Below, piece by piece: positions 26,969 to 39,153 of a stretch of DNA of 64,000 nt. Each line of letters starts with the position of its first letter. The first letter of the stretch is position 1. The DNA comes from Thermodesulfobacterium geofontis OPF15 (lineage in GTDB: Bacteria > Desulfobacterota > Thermodesulfobacteria > Thermodesulfobacteriales > Thermodesulfobacteriaceae). The position numbers were made by a program, and so were the translations under genes. The notes beneath the pieces are model-generated. The model was not told the DNA's origin. It made no database searches and saw only the letters and a program-made list of their open reading frames with translations. Where the stretch lies: positions 1,178,001-1,242,000 of the forward strand of contig NC_015682.1 of the NCBI RefSeq assembly GCF_000215975.1. Direction: 5' to 3'.

Positions 26969-28926
26969 AGATAAAGAGGATAGGTATATTTATTTTTTTT
27001 ATGATTTCATTTTTATTATTAAGTCTAAATTGTTTTGCTACTGAAAAAATATACTTAGAAGATGTACTATTTTTAAGAGAACCTGTAGATAGACTGGTTT
27101 TTGAATTTAGTAATAAACCTAAGTATGAAATTTCTAAAGAAGAAAATAAAATAAAATTAACCCTTTATAATGTAGTTCCTAAAACCTCTAATTGGATGAA
27201 AAATCTTCCTAAGGAGATATTTAAAGAAATTAATGCCTCTTATGAAAAAGAAAAACTTTATTTAGAATTTCTTTTAAGTGAACCTTTTAATTTTCAAATA
27301 GTTCCTTTTGCAAATAAAGTAATAGTAGATCTTATATGGGAAAAACCTGAAAAACCTGTAAGTGTAGTTATTAAAAAAGAAAAAATTGAATATTTAGAGA
27401 GAAAACCAGCAAAACCTTTTGAATCCTTAGTTCCTAAAGTATCAGAATTTCCTGAATATGAGATCTATTTAGGTGAATATAGAATGAAGATGCCTTTAAC
27501 AGCCAAAGAATATAAAGGCTTACCTGTTACTGTAGATTTTCAAGAAGCAGATATACATGCGGTTTTAAGATTTTTAGCAGAGGTAGGAGAAATTAATATT
27601 ATTGCCAGCGAACAAGTAAAAGGTCTTGTAACTTTAAGGGCAAAACAGGTTCCTTGGGATTTGTTATTAGATGTAGTTCTTGCTAATAAGGGGTTAGCTA
27701 AAATTACTATTGGTAATATAACAAGAGTTGGGACTTTAGAAGAAATTAAAAAGGAAGCAGAACTTTATAGAGATTATATGAGAGCCCTTGGTGAAAGTAC
27801 AGAAGGAATTAGAAGAGAAATAGAAAACCAAAGAGATATTCTAAGAGCTATTCAAGAAACAGAAGAGATGACAAATAGACTTATTACTAAAACTTTTGAA
27901 CTTAAGCATATTAGAGCAAGCAAAGTAGTAGATTTAATGAAAAATCAGAGAATTTCAGAAAAACTTTCAGAAATTCTTAAAGATCCTAATAAAATCACCT
28001 TTGACCCTTTTACTAATATTCTTATTGTGAAAGCAACTCCCAAAGTGCTTGAAGAAATAGAAGAAATAATAAAAAGAATAGATAAACCAAGACCTCAGTT
28101 TTTAATTGAAGCAAGGATTGCAGAAATAAGTGATACCTATGTGCATGAACTTGGAGTAAAATGGGGAGGTGCTACTTGGAGAGCAACTGAGCATAGTATT
28201 TGGGGTATTTCTCCTCGTCCATCTTCTTCTACAGGTAGTATAACTTATACCTATCCCGGAGGCGGTGGACCACCTACTACCAATGCTACCATTTCACTTC
28301 CTACCCCAACTATTGTAGATTTAGGTGCAACTCCTACTCAAAGAACTTCACCTAGTGCCTTGGGAATAGTTTTAGGCTACTTTGGCAAAAATGCAGCCTT
28401 ACTTGATTTTCAGTTATCTGCACTTGAAGAAAAAGGTGTTGCAAGGATTCTTTCTAAACCGAGTATACTTACCTTAAATAGAGAGCCAGCAACTATTAAA
28501 CAAGGCTATAGAATTCCATATTTAAGATGGGTACCAGAGGTTCCGGTTCCCACAGTAGAATTTATTGATGCAGGAGTTAAATTTGATGTAATTCCTTCCC
28601 TTACACCTGAAGGTAAAATCCTTTTAGACATTACTATAGAAAAATCTACACCAGATTGGTCTCATACTGTTCAAGGAGGAGTTCCTGCCTTATTTACTAA
28701 TTCTATTCAAACAAGTGCACTTGTTGATAATGGAGAAACATTAGTTATAGGAGGAATTAAAATAAGTGACATTAGTGAAACATTGGATCAAGTACCTGGA
28801 TTAGGGAACATTCCTGGTGTTGGAGAAGCCTTTAAAAGAAGAGGTAAACAATTAACCAAAACCGAACTTATAGTCTTTATAACACCCAAAATTGCCTACA
28901 TTCCTATTGCAGGAATTGATTATTAA
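26965..28926 (+). CDS. pilQ: Type IV pilus secretin PilQ
   Basis: 653 residues with a signal peptide (residues 1-25), an AMIN-type domain (about 30-120), STN and N-domains (about 190-370; VDFQEADIHAVLRFLAEVG, FDPFTNILIVKATP), and the secretin pore (about 380-640) with ARILSKPSILTLNREPA, VIGGIKISD and the C-terminal TKTELIVFITPKI. Forms the outer-membrane ring for pilus exit or DNA uptake. A Ser/Gly/Pro/Thr-rich loop near residues 425-455 interrupts the pore domain. Confidence 0.95.
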   Translation: MKIKRIGIFIFFMISFLLLSLNCFATEKIYLEDVLFLREPVDRLVFEFSNKPKYEISKEENKIKLTLYNVVPKTSNWMKNLPKEIFKEINASYEKEKLYLEFLLSEPFNFQIVPFANKVIVDLIWEKPEKPVSVVIKKEKIEYLERKPAKPFESLVPKVSEFPEYEIYLGEYRMKMPLTAKEYKGLPVTVDFQEADIHAVLRFLAEVGEINIIASEQVKGLVTLRAKQVPWDLLLDVVLANKGLAKITIGNITRVGTLEEIKKEAELYRDYMRALGESTEGIRREIENQRDILRAIQETEEMTNRLITKTFELKHIRASKVVDLMKNQRISEKLSEILKDPNKITFDPFTNILIVKATPKVLEEIEEIIKRIDKPRPQFLIEARIAEISDTYVHELGVKWGGATWRATEHSIWGISPRPSSSTGSITYTYPGGGGPPTTNATISLPTPTIVDLGATPTQRTSPSALGIVLGYFGKNAALLDFQLSALEEKGVARILSKPSILTLNREPATIKQGYRIPYLRWVPEVPVPTVEFIDAGVKFDVIPSLTPEGKILLDITIEKSTPDWSHTVQGGVPALFTNSIQTSALVDNGETLVIGGIKISDISETLDQVPGLGNIPGVGEAFKRRGKQLTKTELIVFITPKIAYIPIAGIDY

Positions 28927-30240
28927 GTGTTTGAAGTTGTTGTCATAGGCGCTGGACTTGCTGGTTCAGAAGCCTCTTGGCAAATTGCTCAAAGAGGAGT
29001 TAAGGTTATTCTCTACGAAATGAGACCATTTAAAATGACCCCAGCCCATAAAACTGATAAATTCGCTGAATTGGTTTGTTCAAATTCTTTACGTTCAAAA
29101 GAACTTCATAAAGCAGTAGGATTATTAAAAGAAGAATTAAAAATGCTTAAATCTCTCATAATGGAATCTGCCATAAATTGTGAAATAGAAGGTGGAAAAG
29201 CTCTCGTAGTAGATAGAGAATGTTTTGCTAATTACATTACCCAAGAAATATTTAATCATCCCTTAATTAAAATAAAGAGAGAAGAGGTTACAGAAATTCC
29301 TAAGGATAAAATAGTAATTGTAGCTACAGGTCCCCTTACATCAGAAAGTTTAGCTAAAAATCTTTCTGAGCTTATAGAAATTCCTTATTTGCATTTTTAT
29401 GATGCTATCTCTCCTATTGTTTATGCTGATTCTATAAATTGGGAGAAAGTCTTTGTTGCTGATAGATATGGGGAAGGAGAGGGAAGTTATGTAAATTGTC
29501 CTTTAACTAAAGAGGAATATGAAAAATTTGTTGAAGAGTTACTCAAAGCTGAAAAAGTTCCTCTTCATCCTTTTGAGGATCCTAAATATTTCGAAGGATG
29601 TTTACCTATTGAAGTTATGGCTGAAAGAGGAAAAGATACCTTACGTTATGGTCCTATGAAACCTACCGGTCTCATAGATCCAAAAACAGGTAAAGAACCT
29701 TATGCAGTAGTTCAGCTTCGCCCAGAAAATAAAGAAAAAACACTTTATAACATGGTTGGATTTCAAACTAAATTGAAATATCAAGAACAAATAAGAATTT
29801 TTAGAATGATACCTGGATTAGAAAAAGCTGAGTTTGCAAGATTAGGCTCAATTCATAGAAATACTTTCGTGAACGCACCTTTAGTTTTAGAACCAACTCT
29901 TCAACTTAAAAAATTTCCCAATATTTTTCTTGCAGGACAAATTACAGGTGTTGAAGGTTATGTAGAATCGACAGCTATGGGACTAATTGCAGGTATTAAT
30001 GCAGAAAGATTAGCAAAAGGAAAGCCTCTTGTTATTCCACCTAAAGAAACTGCTATAGGAGCCCTGATTAATTATTTACAAACTGCAAATCCTAAATATT
30101 TTCAACCTATGAATATAAATTGGGGACTTTTCCCTCCTTTGGAAGAAAAAATTCCTAAAAAATTAAGGTATTTTAAATTAGCAGAACGAGCTTTAAAAGC
30201 TTTACAGAATTGGATTAAAGAAAACTCAATTATTGAGTAA
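28927..30240 (+). CDS. trmFO: tRNA uracil-54 methyltransferase TrmFO
   Basis: 437 residues; folate- and FAD-dependent formation of ribothymidine at tRNA position 54. It starts with GTG immediately after the pilQ stop. The FAD motif [19 protein letters not shown] is at the N-terminus, followed by [20 protein letters not shown] and LVCSNSLRS, and [17 protein letters not shown] near the C-terminus. All are family signatures. It probably shares the pil transcript. Confidence 0.95.
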   Translation: MFEVVVIGAGLAGSEASWQIAQRGVKVILYEMRPFKMTPAHKTDKFAELVCSNSLRSKELHKAVGLLKEELKMLKSLIMESAINCEIEGGKALVVDRECFANYITQEIFNHPLIKIKREEVTEIPKDKIVIVATGPLTSESLAKNLSELIEIPYLHFYDAISPIVYADSINWEKVFVADRYGEGEGSYVNCPLTKEEYEKFVEELLKAEKVPLHPFEDPKYFEGCLPIEVMAERGKDTLRYGPMKPTGLIDPKTGKEPYAVVQLRPENKEKTLYNMVGFQTKLKYQEQIRIFRMIPGLEKAEFARLGSIHRNTFVNAPLVLEPTLQLKKFPNIFLAGQITGVEGYVESTAMGLIAGINAERLAKGKPLVIPPKETAIGALINYLQTANPKYFQPMNINWGLFPPLEEKIPKKLRYFKLAERALKALQNWIKENSIIE

Positions 30241-30577
30241 AAGGTCCGCTTATATATCCTTTTATTACAGGAATATTTATATCTTTATCAACTTCTAACC
30301 ATACTATATTATCTTCGATCTTAATTATTCTTCCTACTATTCCTCCTACAGTAAAAACTTTTTGTCCCACTCTTAATTCTGAAATAAATTTTTGATGTTC
30401 TTTCATTTTTTTCTGCTGGGGTCTAATTAAAAGAAGGTAGAAAATAATAAAAATCAGTATCAAAGGAAGTAAAGTAAAGAGAAAACCGATCAGTCCCCCT
30501 CCTTGAGGAGCTTGCCCTTGTTGAGGAGGGGTTCCCATAGCAAAGACGAAATTTACAAAAGGGTTTAATAGATCCAT
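30230..30577 (-). CDS. yajC: Preprotein translocase subunit YajC
   Basis: 115 residues: short Gln/Gly/Pro-rich N-terminus, one membrane helix (about 30-50), the signature [17 protein letters not shown] and [15 protein letters not shown]. Accessory to SecDF. Lies 11 bases downstream of tgt on the minus strand; its end overlaps trmFO by 11 bases tail to tail. Confidence 0.93.
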   Translation of the reverse strand: MDLLNPFVNFVFAMGTPPQQGQAPQGGGLIGFLFTLLPLILIFIIFYLLLIRPQQKKMKEHQKFISELRVGQKVFTVGGIVGRIIKIEDNIVWLEVDKDINIPVIKGYISGPFTQ

Positions 30578-30588
30578 AAAAAAACCTC

Positions 30589-31722
30589 CTATTTAGAGTC
30601 GTTAAAATTCTTTAAATAATATTGAGCTACTTCCTCTCTTAGATTTTCTAAAGTCTCAGTTTTAATAGCATTTTTAATATGTTTCATTAGTTTAGCATAA
30701 TAAAATAAATTGTGAAGTGTTAAAAGAAAATAAACTAATAATTCTTTCGCATGAAAAAGGTGTCTTAAATATCCGCGAGAAAAATTTCTACAAGTATAAC
30801 ATTCACATTCTGGATCTAAAGGTAAAGAATCACTTTTAAAAGAGGCATTTTTAATAGATAAAAAACCTTTAGAAGTAAATACAGTTCCTCTCCTTGCGTT
30901 TCTTGTAGGCAAAACGCAATCAAACATATCTATACCTCTAATAACTGCATCTATTATATCTAAAGGAGTTCCGATTCCCATTACATATCTTGGCTTGTGA
31001 TAGGGCATATATTCTAAACTTGTTTCTATCATTTGGTTTCTTGTTTCTAAGGGTTCTCCAACTGAAAGCCCTCCTATAGCGTATCCATCAAATTCCAATG
31101 AAGTAATAAATTTGGCACTATATCTTCTTAGATCTTCATACATTCCTCCTTGGATTATACCAAAAACTGCCTGTTTTTCATTTTTATGTCTTTGCCAATA
31201 TTCAAAAGATTCAACAGCCCACTTATGAGTAAGTTCTGTAAGATTTTTTGTTTCTTCATAGGATAAGGGATAGGGAATGCAAGTATCAAGAACCATCAAA
31301 ATGTCAGAACCAAGTTTTTTCTGAATTTCCAATACCATAATAGGAGAAAAAAAATGCTCGGTTCCATTTATATGAGATTTGAAAAGTATTCCTTCTTCAG
31401 TAATTTTTCTAAATTGGGAAAGGCTATATACTTGGAAACCTCCACTATCTGTAAGTATAAGTTTTTTCCAATTCATAAATTTGTGAATCCCTCCAAGTTC
31501 TTGAATAATATCTGGCCCAGGTCTTAAATAAAGATGATACGTATTAGAAAGAATAATATTATAACCTAAAGAACTAACAATTTCAGGAGGCATAGTTTTA
31601 ATAGTTCCTTGAGTTCCAACTGGCATAAAAACTGGAGTTTCAATAACACCTCTATGAGTTATAATTGCTCCTATCCGAGCTTGGTTTTTTCGGCTTTGAT
31701 ATAGAATTTGAAATTTAAACAT
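30589..31722 (-). CDS. tgt: tRNA-guanine transglycosylase (queuosine)
   Basis: 377 residues. Exchanges guanine for preQ1 at the wobble position. Seen: MPVGTQGTIKTMPPEIV, the catalytic region LTDSGGFQVYSLSQFR, VMGIGTPLDIIDAVIRGIDM and the zinc site CECYTCRNFSRGYLRHLFHA. Overlaps the upstream aminotransferase by 8 bases. Confidence 0.96.
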   Translation of the reverse strand: MFKFQILYQSRKNQARIGAIITHRGVIETPVFMPVGTQGTIKTMPPEIVSSLGYNIILSNTYHLYLRPGPDIIQELGGIHKFMNWKKLILTDSGGFQVYSLSQFRKITEEGILFKSHINGTEHFFSPIMVLEIQKKLGSDILMVLDTCIPYPLSYEETKNLTELTHKWAVESFEYWQRHKNEKQAVFGIIQGGMYEDLRRYSAKFITSLEFDGYAIGGLSVGEPLETRNQMIETSLEYMPYHKPRYVMGIGTPLDIIDAVIRGIDMFDCVLPTRNARRGTVFTSKGFLSIKNASFKSDSLPLDPECECYTCRNFSRGYLRHLFHAKELLVYFLLTLHNLFYYAKLMKHIKNAIKTETLENLREEVAQYYLKNFNDSK

Positions 31723-32902
31723 ATTTATAAATTTTTTTACATGCTTCTATAAATTTAGGTTTCATATTTAATAAAGTGTCTTCAGAAACGCAAAAAGAAA
31801 GTCTCACATGATTTGAACTTCCAAATGCTCTTCCTGGAACTGCAAGAATAAGCTCCTTTTTTAATAGTTCGCAAAATTTTAAATCCTCTATAGGAACCTT
31901 AGGAAAAATAAAAAATCCGCCTTTAGGTTTAATAAAAGAAAGGCCGGATTCTTCTAAAATTTTACAAATTATATCTCTTCTTTTTTGATAAATTTTTACA
32001 TCAACCTTTGAAAAAGCACAATTAGCAACAATTCTCTGAGCTAAAGCTGGAGCATTAACAAAACCAAGAATACGATTACATATAATTAATCCATCAAGAA
32101 GCATTTTTTTGTTTTCAATTTCTGGATGTACTGCTATAAAACCTATCCTTTCTCCTGCTAAAGAGAGTTCCTTAGAAAAACTATAGGCAATAATGCTATT
32201 TGAATAGTATTGAAAAATCGAAGGAACTTTTTCATTATCAAAGACTAAGTTTCTATATGGTTCATCAGATACAAGATAGATAGGTCTACCAATGTTTCGG
32301 CTTTTTTTATCAAGAAGTTCGCAAAGTTCTTCAATTTCCTTTTCTGAATAAATTTGACCTGTAGGATTATTAGGAGAATTTATCAAAAAAATTTTAGTTT
32401 TTTCAGAAATTGAGGCTTCAATTTTTTCCATATCTAAGCTAAAATCTTCTTTTGTAGGAACTGCTTTAGGAACTCCTTGATGATTTTCTATATAAAAAAA
32501 ATATTCTACAAAATAAGGAGAAGGAAAAAGAACCTCTTCTCCTGGATTTAATAAAGTTTTAAAAATTACATTTAACGCACCTGCTGCTCCACAAGTCATT
32601 ATGATTTCTTCAAAGTTCACTTTAATCCCCTGCTCTTTAGTAATTTTTTTTGCCATCGCTTCTCTAACAAAAGGGAATCCTGCATTAGGCATATAGCGAT
32701 GATAAGAGGGATCATAATTTTCTAAGATCTTTTCAAGTGCCTCTTTTACTTCTGGAGGCGCAGGTAAATCAGGATTACCTAAACTCAAATCAAAAACTTT
32801 GTCTTCTCCATATTCCTTTTTAAGTTTTAAGCCTTCTTCAAACATTTTTCTTATCCAAGAACTTCTTTCTATATAATTTTCTACCTGTTTTGACATATAC
32901 AT
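31715..32902 (-). CDS. Class I/II PLP-dependent aminotransferase
   Basis: 395 residues, fold type I. The PLP lysine lies in AYSFSKELSLAGERIGF, the substrate and cofactor motifs are LSLGNPDLPAPPE, SPNNPTGQIYS and SDEPYRNLVF. AspC-like; the substrate amino acid cannot be told from sequence alone. Overlaps tgt at its 3' end. Confidence 0.9.
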   Translation of the reverse strand: MYMSKQVENYIERSSWIRKMFEEGLKLKKEYGEDKVFDLSLGNPDLPAPPEVKEALEKILENYDPSYHRYMPNAGFPFVREAMAKKITKEQGIKVNFEEIIMTCGAAGALNVIFKTLLNPGEEVLFPSPYFVEYFFYIENHQGVPKAVPTKEDFSLDMEKIEASISEKTKIFLINSPNNPTGQIYSEKEIEELCELLDKKSRNIGRPIYLVSDEPYRNLVFDNEKVPSIFQYYSNSIIAYSFSKELSLAGERIGFIAVHPEIENKKMLLDGLIICNRILGFVNAPALAQRIVANCAFSKVDVKIYQKRRDIICKILEESGLSFIKPKGGFFIFPKVPIEDLKFCELLKKELILAVPGRAFGSSNHVRLSFCVSEDTLLNMKPKFIEACKKIYKYV

Positions 32903-32926
32903 TGCTTATACCTCCTCTTATAAAAA

Positions 32927-33244
32927 TTATTCGCATTCAATTTCTTTTGTTATAATCCAAACATAAGGATTTGAACAAATAACCTTTCCATCTTTAATCA
33001 CATTCCAACTCCATAAATAATATCCAAAAGAACCATATTTTTTCATTTTTTGAGTTAAAGAGGTAGAATAAGGTTTATAGTATTTTAGCTGAATTAAATC
33101 CTTTCCTATAGTGAAAATAAAAAGTAAAGTTAAAAATGCCCCAATAAATATTCCTAATAAAAAAGTCAGGATTAATCTAAAATCAGGTTGATAACCTTTT
33201 ACATTTTTTATGGAAAATCTCTGAAACACCTTCTTAATTATCAA
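32927..33244 (-). CDS. Small single-pass membrane protein
   Basis: 105 residues with one strong membrane helix (LILTFLLGIFIGAFLTLLFI, residues 25-44) and a C-terminal domain of about 60 residues containing two Cys, presumably outside the cytoplasm. I do not recognise the family. It precedes the aminotransferase on the same strand by 24 bases and may be co-transcribed with it. Confidence 0.55.
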   Translation of the reverse strand: MIIKKVFQRFSIKNVKGYQPDFRLILTFLLGIFIGAFLTLLFIFTIGKDLIQLKYYKPYSTSLTQKMKKYGSFGYYLWSWNVIKDGKVICSNPYVWIITKEIECE

Positions 33245-33398
33245 GGCTTATACGCACCCCCCCTTATTACTAATAAATACTAAATATTATTAGGTTGTTT
33301 GTTATTGTCAATCACAACTTTAAAACAAGAAATAGATTTATAAAAAGTTGGAAAATTTTTCATTTTGGTTTAAATTTTAAATTAAAAAAGGGAAGAAT

Positions 33399-33527
33399 AT
33401 GAAAAAGAAAAAATTATTACCAATTTTAGCCCTTGGTTCTTTTGCATCTGCTATATTTTTAAGGATTTTAATAAAAACTCCTTTATATTTATCTTGGTTT
33501 GTTTTTAGAAGAAAAAAGAAAGTTTAG
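33399..33527 (+). CDS. Possible 42-residue membrane peptide
   Basis: A short ORF with ATG at 33399 preceded by AGGGAAG at good spacing. It encodes a Lys-rich start, a hydrophobic centre (LPILALGSFASAIFLRIL) and a basic tail ending RRKKKV. Its last 39 bases overlap the convergent M20 peptidase gene. Composition is that of a small positive-inside membrane peptide, but it could be chance. The rest of the gap 33245-33398 shows only AT-rich DNA. Confidence 0.3.
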   Translation: MKKKKLLPILALGSFASAIFLRILIKTPLYLSWFVFRRKKKV

Positions 33528-34484
33528 AGAAGCTAAAACCTCTATAGCTTTTTTAATCTCCTCTATTTTTACTTTTTCTTCTTTAGTATGACAAAATTCT
33601 AAATTCCCTGGTCCCCAGACTACTACATCAAATCTTTCTTTTAGATTTAAAGCATCTGTCCAGGACTTCATTTCAGTATAAGAAATGGGTAATTTAGCTA
33701 ATTTAATAGCTTCTTCAAGATATTTTACTACTTCACCACTTATATACCCTTCATAAACATGGTCAATTTCATATTTGCCAAAATTTTCTACAAATTTAAT
33801 TTTTTCTAAATAGTCAGAAATCTTTTCTTTGGGTTTAAGAAAAATTTCAAACTTTATTTCACAAATATCTGGTATTATGTATTTTTCAGACCCTCCGTTA
33901 ATTCTTAAGGGATTAAGTTTTAGATTTAGTTTTTTAAGTTTTTTATAAAGTTCAAAAGTTTTTTCTATAGCATTAATTCCCTTTTCAGGGAAAGCTCCAT
34001 GTGCTTCCTTACCTTCAACCTTTATTATAAGTTCAAAACTTCCCCAATGTTTGGAAGCTATTTCTAAATTAGTAGGTTCCATTACTATAGCAAATTTCCC
34101 ATTTTCCCAAGTTTTTACAAATTCTTTAGAGCCAAGACCATCTTCTTCTTCATCACAAAAAAAAGCAAGAGTATAGTTTAATTTATTTTCAGCTGCGACA
34201 AGCATAGCTGTAATACTTGCTTTAGCATCACATACCCCTGTTCCATAGGCATAAATTCCATCATAAAAAAATTTGTAATCTAAAGGAAGAGTGTCTAAAT
34301 GGGTAGCTACTATTAGATCTGAAGTAGTTTTAGTAGCTATATAATTTTCGCTCTCAAAAACTTCATATCCTAAATTTTTCAAATAATTTTTCACAAATTC
34401 TTTAATTTGGTCTTCCTTTTTACTTGGAGATTCAATTTCTACTAAAGTTTTTAAGAGGTTAATGATTTTGTCATTCTCAACCAT
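33489..34484 (-). CDS. M20 family metallopeptidase (LysK/DapE/ArgE-like)
   Basis: About 331 residues. Metal-binding motifs of the M20 family are present: ATHLDTLPL (His-x-Asp), YGTGVCDAKASI (Asp), FFCDEEEDGLGS (Glu-Glu), and VMEPTNLE; C-terminal FCHTKEEKV gives the last His. Resembles [LysW]-lysine/ornithine hydrolases and related deacetylases, but no LysW is in view. I prefer the ATG at 34484; an in-frame ATG 9 bases upstream (34493) is also possible. The start overlaps the GNAT gene by 34 bases. Confidence 0.85.
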   Translation of the reverse strand: MVENDKIINLLKTLVEIESPSKKEDQIKEFVKNYLKNLGYEVFESENYIATKTTSDLIVATHLDTLPLDYKFFYDGIYAYGTGVCDAKASITAMLVAAENKLNYTLAFFCDEEEDGLGSKEFVKTWENGKFAIVMEPTNLEIASKHWGSFELIIKVEGKEAHGAFPEKGINAIEKTFELYKKLKKLNLKLNPLRINGGSEKYIIPDICEIKFEIFLKPKEKISDYLEKIKFVENFGKYEIDHVYEGYISGEVVKYLEEAIKLAKLPISYTEMKSWTDALNLKERFDVVVWGPGNLEFCHTKEEKVKIEEIKKAIEVLASLNFLFSSKNKPR

Positions 34485-34912
34485 TTCCCCCATTCTCCAG
34501 CTTCTTTAAAACCAAATTTTTTGTAAAAATTTATGGCTTTGTAATTAGTTTTTCCAACCCAAAGTTCAGCAAGTTTTCTATCTTTTTTAATTCCATAAGA
34601 TAAAAGATGTTTCAAAAGCTGAGAGCCTATACCCCTTTTTCTAAATTCTGGGAGAACAAAAATTTCATGAATTTCTAAAACCTTTTCTCCCTCAAAATTT
34701 ATCCAATTAGTATCTCCTCCTGCAAATCCTACAGATTTGCCATTTTCTTCTGCCACTATAAAGCCCTCTTTATCTCTATTATAAAGCCATTTAAAATAGT
34801 TCTTAATTTCTTTCCTTGTTCTATATTTATAATTTTCTAATTCTTCATAAGCCTTAATATAAGTTTCTATAAAATCATTTATATCATTTGGTTTTACTTG
34901 TCTTATTCTCAT
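34451..34912 (-). CDS. GNAT family N-acetyltransferase
   Basis: 153 residues with the GNAT fold: motif A is EIFVLPEFRKRGIGSQLLKHLL (R-x-x-G-x-G/A type acetyl-CoA loop, RKRGIG), followed by AELWVGKTNYKAINFYKKFGF. Substrate unknown. Overlapping the M20 peptidase gene suggests the two act in one pathway, for example acetylation and deacetylation of an amino group; this is inference. Confidence 0.88.
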   Translation of the reverse strand: MRIRQVKPNDINDFIETYIKAYEELENYKYRTRKEIKNYFKWLYNRDKEGFIVAEENGKSVGFAGGDTNWINFEGEKVLEIHEIFVLPEFRKRGIGSQLLKHLLSYGIKKDRKLAELWVGKTNYKAINFYKKFGFKEAGEWGKWLRMTKSLTS

Positions 34913-35029
34913 AACAAAGATTACAAATTTTTATTATCAAGAAAATTCCCCAAAGTCAAGTTTCCTGTAATTAATTAAAATTTTAACTGCTCTAATATAC
35001 TGAAGTTAATCTATTTGAATTACAAGTTA

Positions 35030-35058
35030 TTGCATAAATTTAAAATTTTGAATATAAT
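35030..35058 (+). promoter_or_regulatory. Predicted promoter of the cas operon, leaderless
   Basis: TTGCAT (35030-35035), 17-base spacer, consensus TATAAT (35053-35058). The preferred cas6 ATG is at 35069, only 10 bases after the -10 box, and no ribosome site is present, so the mRNA would start at or within a few bases of the start codon. Confidence 0.6.
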
Positions 35059-35068
35059 ATTCGATATT

Positions 35069-35800
35069 ATGAAGATAAAAATAATATTTGAAAGCAAAGA
35101 AAAATTAAGTTTAGATAAAGATTATCGATGCCATTTTATTTCATTTTTAAAAAAGGTTTTTGAAAAAGCTAATTTAGAGAGGATTTACCAAAGAAAAGAA
35201 TATAGACCATATACATTTTCAGTATGGCTTGGAGAAACTTTTAAGATTGATGAAAAACTCCATACCGATACGAAAATTTCTTTTTTATTTTCAAGTGGTG
35301 ATCCAGTAGTTATCACAAATTTCTATAACGGTGTGCTTAAACTAAAAAATGAGAGATTTAAAATAATTGGTGAAAATTTTGAAATAAAAGATATAAATTT
35401 ACTTCCATACAAAAAAATTAAAACTAATAAAGCAATTTTTAAAACTATTGGGGTCTGTGTTTTAAACAACCCTCAAGTTCAGAAGAAGGATTTTAAGAGT
35501 TGGTATATTACGCCTTACGACGATTTAGATAAGTTTAACGAAATTCTTTATCAAAGAACAAACGATAGGTTTAAGTATTTAACGGGAAGGAAGGATGCAC
35601 ATCCTATTAGACTTAATTTGCTTGAAAATTATCCAATCAAAGAGGTTATGGTTAAGCATTATAATGGGTATGTCCGAGGGTTTAAGGGAGTTTTCGAACT
35701 TTCTGGCTCTCCTGAAATTCTTCAGTTTGTATATGATTACGGATTTGGGATAAGAACAGGGCAGGGGTTTGGATTGTTAGAGCTGGTTAAGGAGTTATAA
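35069..35800 (+). CDS. cas6: CRISPR pre-crRNA endonuclease Cas6
   Basis: 243 residues from the ATG at 35069; an in-frame ATG at 35015 would add 18 residues but lies upstream of the predicted promoter. Two ferredoxin-like domains; the C-terminal glycine-rich loop GFGIRTGQGFGLLEL is the Cas6 hallmark, and a helix with His and Tyr lies in the N-terminal half. It would cut the 29-base repeats. First gene of the cas operon, 2 bases before cas8. Confidence 0.88.
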   Translation: MKIKIIFESKEKLSLDKDYRCHFISFLKKVFEKANLERIYQRKEYRPYTFSVWLGETFKIDEKLHTDTKISFLFSSGDPVVITNFYNGVLKLKNERFKIIGENFEIKDINLLPYKKIKTNKAIFKTIGVCVLNNPQVQKKDFKSWYITPYDDLDKFNEILYQRTNDRFKYLTGRKDAHPIRLNLLENYPIKEVMVKHYNGYVRGFKGVFELSGSPEILQFVYDYGFGIRTGQGFGLLELVKEL

Positions 35801-35802
35801 AA

Positions 35803-36873
35803 ATGGAAGACAAGATAATTCTATATCCTTCAAACTGGCTTTATAATGCTGGGGTTGTTGGATTTCTAAAGGTCTTGCAATATAATGGGATAAATTTTGA
35901 AATAGATGGGAAATTAATTATAGATCGATTTGCCATAAAGGAAAGTTATAAAGGAATTTTTAGGTATCATGAAGATGTTTTGAACGAAAGGTTTTCAATT
36001 TGGGGTAAAAACAAAAGGTATCCAAATTATATTCAATCTAGTCAGAAAGAATTTTTTGAAAATTATTATGTAAAAGCATTACAAAGAATAGAAAGAAACA
36101 AACATAAAACATGTAGTTGGTGCGAGGGTTATTTTATTCCTCAAATTTTGATAGATGACATAAAAAGTAAATTTAAGAGAAATTTTTCGTCCTTTTTAGA
36201 ACAAAGAGAAAAGTTTCAAGGAATACATTTTGCTGGTTTAGGGGCAGCAATAACTGAAGTCCCTAATTCTTTTTGGAATTTAAATTTTTCGACACCAATT
36301 TGTCATCTATGTTCATATTTAATAATTTTTCACCATCTTGCTTTTATTAAAACTCCTGAAGGTGAAATTTTCATAAATGCTCCTGATTTTTACCTAATTT
36401 GGGACCTAAACAACTTTGCTGAAAAGATTTTAGCGAAATCAAAAGAATATGAAGTAAGAAAAATTCTTGGCTCCTCGCTTTTGCAATGGGCAATAAAGAG
36501 AAGGACATTACTTGGTGCTTGGACGATGATGAATATTGAAGTGATTGTGAAAAAAGGAAGTATTATTGATTACTTTGACCTTCCACCGAATATAACTAAA
36601 ATTTTACTTGATTATGATATAGCCAATTTAATTGAAGAAATAAATGAGGAAAAGATATTCGATTTAATATTAGCAGGAAAATTTTCAGAGCTTGAAAAAG
36701 CAAACTACTTTGTGCTGAAGACGATTTTGAAGTTGAAAAAGAACGATGAAATAAGCAAAAATGATCCAATAACAAAATACTTTACTAAGTATAATGATTT
36801 ACAGTATCTTAGAAGGGTTTCACAAATTTTGCCTAAACTTTACGGGAAAATTTTAGAAAAAATAGGGAGGTAA
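35803..36873 (+). CDS. Cas8b1/Cst1-type large subunit of type I-B Cascade
   Basis: 356 residues beginning with the Cst1-like YPSNWLYNAGVVGFLKVL motif. Two CxxC pairs, CSWCEGYF (about residue 105) and CHLCSYLI (about residue 168), form the zinc site typical of this family. Family members are often nearer 450-500 residues; the missing C-terminal helical part may correspond to the separate small gene that follows at +2 bases. Would recognise the PAM and non-target strand. Confidence 0.8.
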   Translation: MEDKIILYPSNWLYNAGVVGFLKVLQYNGINFEIDGKLIIDRFAIKESYKGIFRYHEDVLNERFSIWGKNKRYPNYIQSSQKEFFENYYVKALQRIERNKHKTCSWCEGYFIPQILIDDIKSKFKRNFSSFLEQREKFQGIHFAGLGAAITEVPNSFWNLNFSTPICHLCSYLIIFHHLAFIKTPEGEIFINAPDFYLIWDLNNFAEKILAKSKEYEVRKILGSSLLQWAIKRRTLLGAWTMMNIEVIVKKGSIIDYFDLPPNITKILLDYDIANLIEEINEEKIFDLILAGKFSELEKANYFVLKTILKLKKNDEISKNDPITKYFTKYNDLQYLRRVSQILPKLYGKILEKIGR

Positions 36874-36875
36874 GT

Positions 36876-39152
<2,277 letters not shown>

Positions 39153-39153
39153 A

